Below the pieces are notes generated by a model. It had not been told where the DNA came from, did no database searches, and worked only from the letters and a program-made list of their open reading frames with translations. From Jaapia argillacea MUCL 33604 (lineage: Eukaryota > Basidiomycota > Agaricomycetes > Jaapiales > Jaapiaceae), in NCBI GenBank assembly GCA_000697665.1, contig KL197787.1:8067-72066 (forward strand): 64,000 nt of DNA, written 5' to 3'. Of the stretch, positions 45,951 through 56,308 are shown in pieces (position 1 is the stretch's first letter; every line of letters starts with the position of its first letter). Made by a program: the position numbers and the translations under genes.

Positions 45951-47423
45951 TCAGACCATGCCGGAGACAAAACCCGCTGCTTTTGCAGTTTCTGGATCCT
46001 TCTTGATCCAGGCTCTCATTTTCTCAATAAAGTCGGAGGGGGATTCTTTCTCCACGACTTCTTCAATTGAGGCTGTCTTGGTCTCAGTCCACCAGATCTG
46101 CTGTTGATCCTTTGGTTGGTTGGGGATGTGCCAAGGGCTCCTGCAAGTACCCTTCTTGCTTTGTTTGGCCTTGCACTTCACACAAGGTCGATCGGTTATG
46201 CTCCGATCTACATCCATGGGCTGTCCGCGCCCAGTGAAGGTTTGTCCCTTCGAACCGCTTGTTGTCGCAGAGGTCACCTGCGTTGTCCCCATCTGTGGGG
46301 CCTTCTTCTGCTGATACGATCCTGATGTATACAGCTTTGTCTCTTCCTCGTGTTGCCGACAATTTTCATCGATCGCAACTAGTCACTTCTTCCACGTGTC
46401 ATAGGATGTCGGAATGACATCACTATTGGTAATAATCGACCTGATTATCGATTGGTCCGAGTTCAGTTTGATAAGGGCGATCAATTCCCTTTCATCTTTT
46501 GTGAGGCTTAGGTTCGCACGCTTCACCAGAAGCTCGAATTCCTGGAACCACTCTACCATGCGCTGCTTAGAGTCTTTCTTTAGACTCTTTAGCTTTGCAT
46601 ATGATCTATCTTGGATGGCAGGATCCAAGAAGAATTGATCCAACATTTGGGTGAAGAATTGTATGTCGGAATATCGGTTTTTGGGTGGGAGGCCTTCAAT
46701 TTGATTCATATGGTACTGCTGTGCCCATACTGCAGCAGTTCCAGTTTTCATATACGATAACGTATATAGAATTCTTGATTTGGCAGAAGTATATCGTTTT
46801 TCGTCTGATAAGAAGACGATCTGACATTGTCATACAAAATCCTCAAATTTTTCTTTGTTTCCGTCAAAGTCGTCTGGCTTTGCGACGGAAACTGGTTTTT
46901 CTCCCCCTTGTTGTAGACTATTGAAGGCATTTGTCATGGCTGCCATCATTTGGTCCATTGGGTTAACAGCTATCGGGGGTGTTGGTAAAGGTCGGTGATG
47001 TGGTGACGTGTGTCGAGATGCATATAGAGAGTGTGGGGATGGTATAGTCGGTATTGCTGTTGGTGGAGTTCGTCCAGGAACATATTGACGTGGCGGTGCT
47101 AATCGTGGGTAACTTGTGCGGTACTCTTGATGGAGTGTAGCAGGTGATGGAGGTGGCTGATTTCCTAGCCAACTTTGTTGTAGGTGTGGAGTATTTGGCG
47201 TCGGGTTGTAGCATAAAAAATGCTGAGGGTTTCGAACATCCGTGATGGGATATGTTGGTAGTGGTGGTGGAATGGTGATGTGAGGAAGAAGGTATGGTGC
47301 GAACGGTGGTACAACTGGCTGTGGTGCAACTGGCTGTGGTGCAACTGGCTGTGGTGCAACTCCCACCATTGGTACAATGACCGGTGTGAATCCTGGCGTG
47401 GAGTGTTGTGACATTTTTGACAA
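45951..47423 (-). pseudogene. gag region of the LTR element
   Basis: Minus-strand frames encode a Pro/Thr-rich N-terminus and a retrotransposon gag-like core (motifs WFQEFELLVKRANLSL and DRSYAKLKSLKKDS). It is part of the fossil element and reads in more than one frame. Confidence 0.75.
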
Positions 47424-48607
47424 ATAGACCTATGCAGAGGGCACGCAACCCTTGTCTTCTGCTTTAGGATGAGAATATGAGATGTGTCAGTTTTTTTTAC
47501 GATAAAAACCTGTAAAAACGAGTTGAAGAGAATGGGGTAGGATTACGAATCCTGCTGGACTGTCTCAACCAGGCTGTAGCCTAGTCGAAGTTGCCAACGA
47601 CAAAAGTATCACTACGACGGTTCTTTCTTTGGACGTTCAAACGTGGATCAATCTTTTTCCACCGTTTGACTTCTATCGTCCAGATCTTTCGTCCCTACTA
47701 TTGTAATCTAATCCCAATATCAGATTAATCCCTGTAAGTCCAGCTGCCGTGATTAGGCAAAGCGTGAACGAACTTATTCCAGGATTGATCAACCGATGAA
47801 GGTTAATCAAGAAAGATCAGGTGACCTGAATCTTTCTAATCACAAGATACTGAAATCAGACTAATGTATGCTAGCAAGGAATGCTTTTTTATCTAGTTTT
47901 CTCTATTTATACGGAGTGCGCCAGGGGGTCTAACGAAAGGAACAAAGAAAAACAAATAGAGACTAGTAATATAGACGATCAGGGCGTGTAAAGGATGAAT
48001 GGAGTTGTTTTTGTAGATTAACAATGCGATGATAACGATCAGAATCAATGAAATAATGTGCATAAGGATGGTGAAAAGGGTCGAGATGGTCACAGGCGAA
48101 GGAAAGGGTGGGACGACGACGAAGCGAGAACCTGGTTTTGGCCTGTGTGACGGCCAGTGATGATGAATGTCGGGGGTTTCGTCGTAGTAGTGGTATTGAC
48201 AATAGTCGATATGACAAAACCGGTAACAAAGGGAGGCGTGGTGAATGCGAAGACCTCGAGCGGCCTGGGCGTAGGTGTAGTGTTGGTCGATGAGAAGTCC
48301 GCTGGTGTAGTGTTTAGGTCGGGTGGGTATGATAGGGATGGATGTCAAGAATTTCATTGACGTCGGTTGGAAGTATGTCGGATGAGGTGGATTGTGTCGG
48401 CGAGGTTGACGACGGTGATAACAAGTTGGATGATGACGATGATGAATTCGATCAAGAGGATGATTGGATGCGAGGTCATAAAGAAGGGCGCAAACGTCAA
48501 GTATCAACGATGCAGCCAGTGGGTAGGGTGAAGAGATGAGCAGATCGCTCGGGGAGAGTGCGTATGTCGCGGATGTGAACGGTGGTGAAGAGGGATCTTC
48601 AAGTTAA
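47424..48607 (-). other. Long leader of the LTR element with an extra open frame
   Basis: About 1.2 kb separates the 5' LTR from gag. It contains an open stretch (about 47893-48507) rich in His, Pro and Tyr, with two hydrophobic segments near its end (LILIVIIALLIYK, LFFFVPFV). Whether this was ever a gene of the element is unknown. Confidence 0.4.
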
Positions 48608-48876
48608 TGACACAAACAAAAAGATGTAGGAAATGCCAACTCGAAGATGGAGAGTATCCTCCATCAAGAGCAGCTTATATATTTATAGGAGAATACAGTT
48701 CTGACTACGGACTATGGAAGTGGAGAATGCTCAGTAAGATACTGCGGACTGTGCTCAGAGAATACTCAGGAGAAACTGCGGTGCTCAGTAATGCTCAGTC
48801 AGATGATGTATGTAGGAGTTCGAAGAATGTTCAGGAATGAGAACGTGAAGGGGTGGGAAAATGTAAAATTGTGACA
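48608..48876 (-). repeat. 5' LTR of the Ty3/Gypsy element
   Basis: A 269-bp direct repeat starting TG and ending CA, nearly identical to the copy at 41699-41967. It lies upstream of gag in the element's own orientation. Confidence 0.9.
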
Positions 48877-48881
48877 GTGAA
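48877..48881. repeat. Target-site duplication GTGAA (right)
   Basis: GTGAA directly after the right LTR, matching 41694-41698. Confidence 0.85.
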
Positions 48882-51054
48882 TGACATTCGAAGCGGAAAA
48901 TCGCAACAACTAAAATCCTCGCGAAACCGCCGATGGCTGACCGGTTCCACCAGCTACGAATATACGAGCCTCACCATGGAGTGAGCTTTCCTGTACGGAG
49001 TCTTGGAGACAGTTTGTCAGACATGAGCAGTTGGCTGGAAGGGGATGTTCTGGTCTGAAAAGTCGACGTGGCTGTCAGGCGTGAGCCAACGCGAGGTAGA
49101 GACAAAGGAGGGGGATTGGGAAAGTGAATAAATCCAACTTGAAGGGTTTCAATATTAGATAGCACCTGAGGGCCACCCAAATTATGGAGACGAGTGGAAC
49201 ACTGGCAGGACAGAACAAGCTGGTGGTAGGGATGAAGAACGCGTGAAATTTACAAGTGGAACAGCGGCAATTGCCGTAGTCAGTTCAACTGCCACCTCAT
49301 CGGTGTCCTGAACGTTGAACATCGTTGAGCTCCTGCTAAGTGATTCTTCATCTCGCATAATCTCAGTTCGTCTTCCTTCCCTCTGACTGCGGACACCTTT
49401 CTTGTCTCCGAAATGGCAAACCCTCAAATCGATATCGGCACCCAACACAAACTTCAAGTTGAACCTCGAAGACAAGCTGCCACCATTAACACACTTTCCT
49501 ACCTTCGGGTTACCTCCTGGTGCCTCCTAACGACCTTCTTTACGGTAGGACCTTGCTTGTGAGTGGCTGATAAGAGTCCTAGTCAATCATCCCTCGGAGA
49601 CGGCTCAGATTTATGTGCCGTGCGAGGACTGAGGTTCCGGTGCGCCAATATTTTTCTCTTGTGCTATGATATTCTGATATGTATTTGTAGCACATCTCAA
49701 TCTCAAGGTAATCTATATCTTGAACAAGGAGACCTCCCCGAGCAGTATCCGTGCCCGTTTGCCCCAAAAGCGAGCCCACCCTCCCTCTACCACAATGCCA
49801 TTCCCAGCGCTTAGGTGCGAGGGCCAGTGTTACAGAGAGGACTTCGAATAGCCTCTGACGGTGATGTGTTGGCGTTGATGGTGTACGCGACACCCTGGAG
49901 CCTCCTTCGCTCTTTCATCCCCACTTCATGTCGTCAATCGACGATACTTCCATAGTTAATGATATCATGTATCGTCTCCACATAACTTGAATCCATAGAG
50001 TCATGGAACTAACCACCTGAGGTTGACATTCCATTGGCACAACACTGGAAACTCCACGGGTAGCTGAAATGATCTGTTTGCTCTGACCCCAACTAGACAC
50101 TCTGACTGTATCTGACAAGACATTTTTCTCGATTCTCTGACACGCCAAAATCGAGGTTCTGACAGCTGTCCGACTTTTATGTACTGAGAGCTTCTGACAG
50201 TCTTCTTACGGCCACTTTGGCCTCTGACGGCGGCCCGTCAGATGATTGCCCGTTTTGCTGATGCTGTGCGCATTGCCGCCAACCACTCCGATGCTTTCAC
50301 CCTTACTTACTTGTGTATCTGTCACGGTTCTCTAAATCAGTAAAAGGTGACGGACTTGCTCACCATCAACTCAACGCACCGTCCCTTGCGATCCTCGCTC
50401 GTCCGCCCGTCATCATATATTGCTTCTTCGGGGTTGTTTCTGACTTTCACAACCTCAGGCATCCCTAGTAACGACTGGATCCTCCCCCTTGCTTCCGCCT
50501 GAGAGATCGCCTTCTGGTTGCCTCCGCTACTTAGTACTGTCTCATGATTTTGCGACTGCCTCTTGCTCCTGATTTCGACATGCCACATGTGCTTTGACCC
50601 CTTCTCAAGAACCTGCCCAACTGATATTGGTCACTTTGCCTCTGATTCTCCAGGATTCTCTCCAACGTGCCCTGCCATATGACATCCTTTCGTGCTATAT
50701 TTTCCACGAACTGTCGAGTTCGCTCGATCCCTTCCTTTTTGACCATCTGGGATGCACTTCGCCGTCGCTTGTGCGGTTGTCGCCACCTGGCACCCAACAT
50801 CCGCAGGTTCCTACACCGCATGATGCTCATCCTGGTGTAATTTCTCCTCGAAAAACGTGGATCCTTACTTGCTTCTCCAACTTGCTGGACCGCCCTCTGT
50901 TTCAACGTCCCAGCGTGCCCTTCTATCAAAATTTGATGTAGCTAGATATAAAATCAAACATGTCGGATCTAAATCAACCTCAGAAAGCCATACGCCCTCT
51001 CTCCAACGAAGGCAGCTCTCAACTCCTCCTGCCCCCCTTCCCAAATAATTGAAT
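48882..51054. other. Gene-poor 2.2 kb
   Basis: No convincing gene. A minus-strand open stretch at about 49182-49475 (FNLKFVLGADIDLRVCHFGD) looks weakly coding but lacks a partner exon. At 50100-50260 short TCTGACAG/TCTGAC words recur. Nothing else was recognised. Confidence 0.35.
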
Positions 51055-52088
51055 ATGCGCATCCTCACTCTCGCTACCCTCTTGTTTGCAACCTCCGTTT
51101 TGGCCAACCCCATAGAGAAGCGTGCTGCCGCGTATTACAATCCCAATATCAACGGTGGCTCAGAGCTCGACAATGCCGGCGACGGTCTTGGCGAACCATT
51201 GAATGCAGGTCATCAGCTTTTGACTCGTGTTTATCCCGTACTTATCGCATTGTTGAACAGGTTATTATTTCTGGGCTCAGCTCTTCCGGTGTTCTCAACT
51301 TGAATGGCCTTCTTAACTACGCTGAATCCCTCGGATAGTTCGTCGCCTGAATATGTCCTTTCCTTTGGACCCCTCACTAGAATACCTCATACAGCTCCGA
51401 GGAGTGCTTTGACATTCATCTTGGTGGCGCTCAGACGGCCAACCTGGGAGATGGTAACGGCTGGACAAATCAAGTCATTGAAATTCGTCAAGACTACGGG
51501 AGTGCCTCAGTCGGTACGTGCCTTGAGAGTCTTGTTGGTGGAAATCACTTCGGGTAGGGTCTATATTGTAGAGATACCTATAGCGTTGTTGAATCTATTT
51601 TCAGTGCTTGGCAGCAGAATGGCAGTCTTGCGAGCAGCGGTGCTTGGTTTTTGGCGTAAGTTTGATATTCCTCGAGGATATTCGTCATAAAAATCTTCTT
51701 TGCTAGTGTCTCTGAGGAAGAGGTAGGAGTTCTGTCAGCTTTCTCTCTTCACTTCTAATCTTGGCTTCAGGATGTCTTCGAGGGTCACACCATTGCTCCC
51801 AATGGTTATAACCTTGGTCGGTGAGCCTAGGCGTTCCGATATCTTCATTTCAACACCTGACCGCTCGTTGTGCAGGAACGCTCTCGTCGCCGCTGCTGTT
51901 GGTTCGATCAGTTATAATGGTGTAACCTACACTACCACTGCCTAGAATATCACTGGACTTCTGGCTCCAGGAGCTACCGGTGTTAACCACAGTGCGTCTC
52001 CGCTCCTTCATATTGATGCCTAACTGACAGGCATTAAGACATTTCTCAGGATGGTATCATCACCTTGTTAACCGTCGCAATTCAATAA
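51055..52088 (+). pseudogene. Small secreted protein of a large agaricomycete family, with premature stop
   Basis: The start MRILTLATLLFATSVLANP is a signal peptide, and NPIEKR ends in a Kex2-type KR site. The mature part follows a familiar agaricomycete secreted family: INGGSELDNAGDGLGEPLN, VIISGLSSSGVLN, ANLGDGNGWTNQVIEIRQDY, GTCLESLVGGNHF, DVFEGHTIAPNGYNLG and YNGVTYTTTA. After this last motif the frame has TAG at 51943-51945. The family reads Gln (CAG) there, and the sequence goes on in frame with NITGLLAPGATGVNH and, after splicing, QDGIITLLTVAIQ and TAA at 52088. A single C-to-T change explains the stop. The first intron appears to use a GC donor (AAT|GCAGGT). Function unknown. Confidence 0.75.
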
Positions 52089-52502
52089 AGAATCACCACA
52101 GGAACCATTCATCCAGCAGAAGGTGTTCGATGTCTGATTTTTAGTTACCTTCTCCTGTCTAGCATTGGAATTAAACAACGCCCCACTTCATACTTTTCTG
52201 TTCGACGATATTGCTGTGAATGCACTCCACAAACATCGCCAGCCAACGACTAAATTACGACTGCACATATCCTGGCGAGGGTCCAGTCAATAGTAAGGTA
52301 TCTAAAATCCTACCAAGCTAGGTATGTGCTTAACGAGTTACGACCGTCTACGTGTCCGTTGTCCCAGAAAAAATCCAGCAGGAAACGGGACCAAACAAAA
52401 CAGAGGGGAAAATGAGACCACCAACTAGGATATAATATTGTCCTCGGGAAGAATTACGAAAAGGTCTGATGTTAAATAGTGCTTTTGTAGAATGAAAACC
52501 GT
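52089..52502. other. Spacer between convergent genes
   Basis: The 414 bases hold two 3' ends. No gene or repeat is recognised. Confidence 0.35.
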
Positions 52503-54466
52503 TCAGAGAAGTTGCTTCCAACCGGCCTCGCGGCATCTCTTGACCAAACGTTTCACTTCTTGAGACCGGGCTCGAGTAGTGACGAGCAACGTATCTGGCA
52601 TGTCAACGATAACAAGATCGTCGACTCCAAGACACGCAACCAGCCTTCCAGATCCAGGGACAACGATCCCACCAGCAACTTGCTCCGTGAGCACTGCATG
52701 CCAGATTGAGTAGAGTTAGACGAAGAATAGAATTTAAACTCACCGAGAGCGTGATCTCCTAATACACGTGTTTGATTGGCTTCCGCGGGCAACAACTCCG
52801 CAAGGGAAGAGAAATCGCCGACATCGTCCCAACCTGGCAACGAAAGGTGAGAAGAAAGTACACTTAGGATATGCTCATGACTCACCGAATGTGGCAGGTA
52901 CTACAGCCACTCGGCCCTCTACAGCAGCGGGCTCAGCGACGGCGTTATCGATGGCGATTTTCTCTAACCCAGGCCACACTTCGCTCAACACACGCTGCCT
53001 GGCCACCTCGTCTTCCCAAACGTCTGCGATCTTCGTCAACCCATCGTACAGCTCAGTCTTGTACTCCTTCAACAATTGCATCAAGAACGTCGCCTTGGTG
53101 ACGAACATACCGGCATTCCACCGGTAACTACCAGTAGCGATGTACGCAGCAGCGGTGCGAGCATCAGGCTTCTCTTTGAAGCTCGAGACGAGTCTGGCGT
53201 TGGGCGCCTCCTTGATATTCAGCTTCTCCCCAAGACGAACATATCCGAAGCCAGTCGATGGGTGAGAGGGCGCGATTCCGATTGTGACCAGATAGTCCTT
53301 CTTGGCCACTTCCACAGCCTCCGAGACGGCTGACAAGAAGGCATCGTCACCAGAAATCATATGATCTGCTGCGAAGGACCCGATGACGGCCTCAGGGTCC
53401 CGTTTGGCGAGAACGGCCGCTGCAAGGCCGATGGCTGCCATGGAATCCTTGGCGCTGGGCTCGGTAAAAAGGTTGTGAGTGTAGAGCTCTGGAAGCTGCT
53501 CGCGGATGCTTTTGACGTGTGCAGGTCCAGCGACGATGGTAGTACGACTCGCGGAAGAAAGAGGGAGAAGACGGTCCCAGGTTGCCTGGATCAAAGAGCG
53601 GCCCTTGAGGGTCAAATCCAAGAGGAATTTGGGGTGGTCTTCACGGGAGAGAGGCCAGAGTCGAGTTCCAGCACCTCCAGCTGGAATGACGACGTAAAAG
53701 CCAGGGATTTCGCGGATTCCAAACGGAAAGGCGGTGAGCGAATGGTCACCCAAAGGAGAAGGAACGTGTATGGACGGGGGCACAGCTAGTGCAGGGATGC
53801 TGCTGGGAGTAAGGAAAGGTGACTTGGCTCGAAGTTGCGGGCTTCCTGGAGCAGGTGTTGTGAACCCAGGTGTATGGAAGCCACTGGAGCGGAATGGGGA
53901 ACCATTGTGACCGTTCTGTGTGAAGTATGTTAACGAAAGAAGAGGTCCAGACTACCAGATAATGACAAGAGTCAACAAGATGTCCCAATTCTCCAGTAAT
54001 CCAACCATTGCAATACAATGTACAAGAGGATGTCCGATGTCCGCTCATCCTTCATCTCTGAACAAGCAGGTAACTGTTCGACGACGAACACACACACACA
54101 CTAATTTCGATGTGGTCCTTGCCAAGACGAGGAGCGACGGTATAAGCCGTACACTCCTGGCACAAAACATATAAGAATGAACGAGACAAGGGAAGAGAAA
54201 GCACCTGTAAACCTTCTCTGACTTGACGCTCGAGACAAGCATTGGAATGCCTCAGGTCTGCGCATTCCTGTCGCAAGTCTGCAATTTCGACATGCTACAG
54301 ACGGGCGATTGTCAATCACCGCTGCCGTTACCGCCAACGACAGAAGACTTACCGATCTTTGGACGGCCTCCATGATTTGCTGGAACATGGCTTCGACTCC
54401 GAGGCCAGTTGGAGGCTGAGGGGCCTGCATGGCGGGCTTTGTGTTGAGAGAGAGGGTGTTTGGCAT
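52503..54466 (-). CDS. ManC-type mannose-1-phosphate guanylyltransferase with coiled-coil N-terminus
   Basis: It makes GDP-mannose from mannose-1-phosphate and GTP. Exons 54466-54353, 54294-54205, 53915-52886, 52833-52744 and 52693-52503 join in phase to 504 aa, if no extra exon lies in the 289-nt intron. The N-terminus has a helical stretch (QQIMEAVQRS, then EIADLRQECADLRHSN) and a Ser/Pro linker. The catalytic part is of the bacterial ManC kind: VVIPAGGAGTRLWPLSREDH, PKFLLDL, GSFAADHMI, GFGYVRLGEKL, SFKEKPDARTAAAYI and RWNAGMFV. A C-terminal cupin-like hexapeptide segment (VGDFSSL...VDLVIVDMPDTLLV-like) is short. The usual fungal Psa1 has GGFGTRLRPLT instead. The GTG at 53783 is internal, not the start. 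Confidence 0.82.
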
Positions 54467-55026
54467 GGAAGCGGGGAGGAAATTGAGGGCGGAGAAATGA
54501 AAGGAGAGTTGAGTTTTGAAGGCGCTGGCTGGCTGGCACGAAGCATGAGTGACACGCCAAATGCCCGATCCGAACTTGGGCTCGGACTTGTCCGCAATTG
54601 GCGAGACACCTCGAGACCCCGGCATCAACCTCCGCACGGACTGTTCCTTGTCCCAGCGGAACCTGGTACGCTGCAAAGCTTGACCAGCGCCCGACGTTCA
54701 ATCCCCGTATCTCGTCTATCTATCACACCCTTTCTCCTCTGCTATCTATAGTCTTCCTCACGCTTATCGCTTCAAGAATACGCACCATCATGTACTCCCG
54801 AGCGGAAACCATACGAGCGGGCCGTTCCCAGACGGCCATCGGCTGCACACGTTCATGCTCCGTATTCGTTAGCACCTGACGTCGGACCATTTCCTGTCAT
54901 TATACTGGAGAATGTATCTCAGATTCATTCTCGTCCATCCACCGAGGCAGGGCCACCACCTGGTGGTTGGATGTCCTCATTCCTAGCGCCGACAAGAGTC
55001 CATCGTAATACCGTGAACATGAAAGC
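54467..55026. other. Spacer
   Basis: These 560 bases separate two minus-strand genes and should contain the ManC promoter. Open frames here lack splice and composition support. Confidence 0.35.
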
Positions 55027-56152
55027 TCAGTCATCATCCTCGAACTCCAGCTCTTTGAACTTCCGAGCTTTCTTGTTGGGATTTGCCAGAGAAGAGCCTT
55101 TCGTTGGTCTTGGTGCTGGGCCAGGTTTGCTCTCTTATTATTCCGCCGAATCATAATATGGAAATCAGTAGGTGAGGAACAAACGGTCATATACCACCTA
55201 CTTGAATTGGACGCCGCAGGCAACGGTTTACTCTTGGGCGGAAGGGCTTTCTGCGAGTTGGCTTTAGCGAGCTCAGCCCTCAATTTCTTGATTTCCTCCT
55301 GACGAGCTTCGTCCTCCGCGCTGCCTGTACTTGACGTAGTATTCATGCCGGGGTCGACTGATTTGGTGTCCGCTTTCGCAGTCTGTTTCGATCTCACTGT
55401 CCTGTGCATCAGGTACTACACCCCGAACCAGCTGGACGAGACATACGGGCAGGTGCTGGAAGTGTTGAGGTAGTGGGTATTGATGCCTCGAATGCGGATG
55501 GATGGAGTCGGCATCTCCGAGACTGAGCTTGAAGGGCAATCTGACAAGATTTAAACACCTCTTGAACTCCCATCTCTTTACAACAGCGAGAGAGTTCGCT
55601 ACTCACGGCAATAAACTGACTAGTAGCGAACGCCGCCCCTTCTTCGGGACTTAACTCGACCAAGGTGACTTTGAGCGGCCTTTTGGCGGAGGGACCAAGT
55701 ATCAGCTGGCACGTCAATCCCAGGAATTAACAACCTGTGTTAGTCATTAAACGAGCCCTGCAACTCACATTGATACTGGCCCCCTTTTCTGGAACCCAAT
55801 CGCCAATGTGGAGTTCTCCTTGTACGAGTGCGTCGGCGAGCCCACTGGCAAACGATTCCAGAAGGTGACTCGAAGATTTCGTTCCCTGGGTTCAAGGACA
55901 AGCCACGATGGATACGTCGAGGCGTTTAAACGGCCACTAGTATCCAAGAAATAAGGTACGTACAATGACGCGAAGGATGTCGTCCTCGGCCCAGCGCCCT
56001 CGCCACCATCTTCCCTCCTTCCCAGATAGACCGACATGAACGGTCCAGAAATTGTCGTCTACGTTAGAGACGACCACGAAACGAGAAGACCCTTGGTAGA
56101 TCAGTTGTATGAGTTCGTCAAGGACTGAGAAGTGCGATAGTGTATCCGACAT
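55027..56152 (-). CDS. Candidate PAXX/XRCC4-superfamily end-joining factor
   Basis: Six exons (56152-55964, 55885-55769, 55705-55607, 55540-55447, 55396-55202, 55115-55027) join in phase to 260 aa. A beta-rich head is suggested by RFVVVSNVDDNFWTVHVGLS, RWWRGRWAEDDILRVI, LADALVQGELHIGDW and LILGPSAKRPLKVTLVEL. A helical part follows (EEGAAFATSQFIA, IALQAQSRRCRL), then a charged helix (EARQEEIKKLRAELAKANSQ) and a Pro-rich linker. The end, SSLANPNKKARKFKELEFED, resembles the C-terminal Ku-binding tail of PAXX (NPGF...KK...DFDE). XRCC4, XLF and PAXX share this head-stalk-tail plan and scaffold DNA ends with Ku. The match is by pattern only, so this is a candidate, not an assignment. Confidence 0.55.
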
Positions 56153-56308
56153 GGTCGTTTGTGAAGAGAAGTCATTCACGCCGACTTATGTGTGGTGTCA
56201 ATCCAGATACTACGAGCGTCACGGTGTGAATGTGCCCGGAGTCCCTGTCATAACGAGGCAATGTAGATATACAACGGTGCAGCAGTAAGGAGACGGTAAA
56301 TGAAGTTC

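Larger units (their letters stand above)
41699..48876 (-). mobile_element. Ty3/Gypsy LTR element, chromovirus type, minus orientation
   Basis: The 7.18 kb element has two 269-bp LTRs (TGACAC...GTGACA), a GTGAA 5-bp duplication on both sides and a purine-rich tract (AAGGAGGGGGTATT) just inside the downstream LTR. The parts, in minus-strand order, are a long leader, gag, protease, reverse transcriptase, RNase H, integrase and a chromodomain-like tail. The order protease-RT-RNase H-integrase defines Ty3/Gypsy. The LTRs differ at about six positions, all transitions, so the insertion looks fairly young. The coding part is interrupted in a few places, so it looks recently inactive, though sequencing error cannot be excluded. 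Confidence 0.9.

Noticed and set aside
53783-53783. ManC starting at the GTG at 53783
   Set aside because: The frame continues upstream through a spliced Ser/Pro linker and coiled coil to an ATG at 54466.
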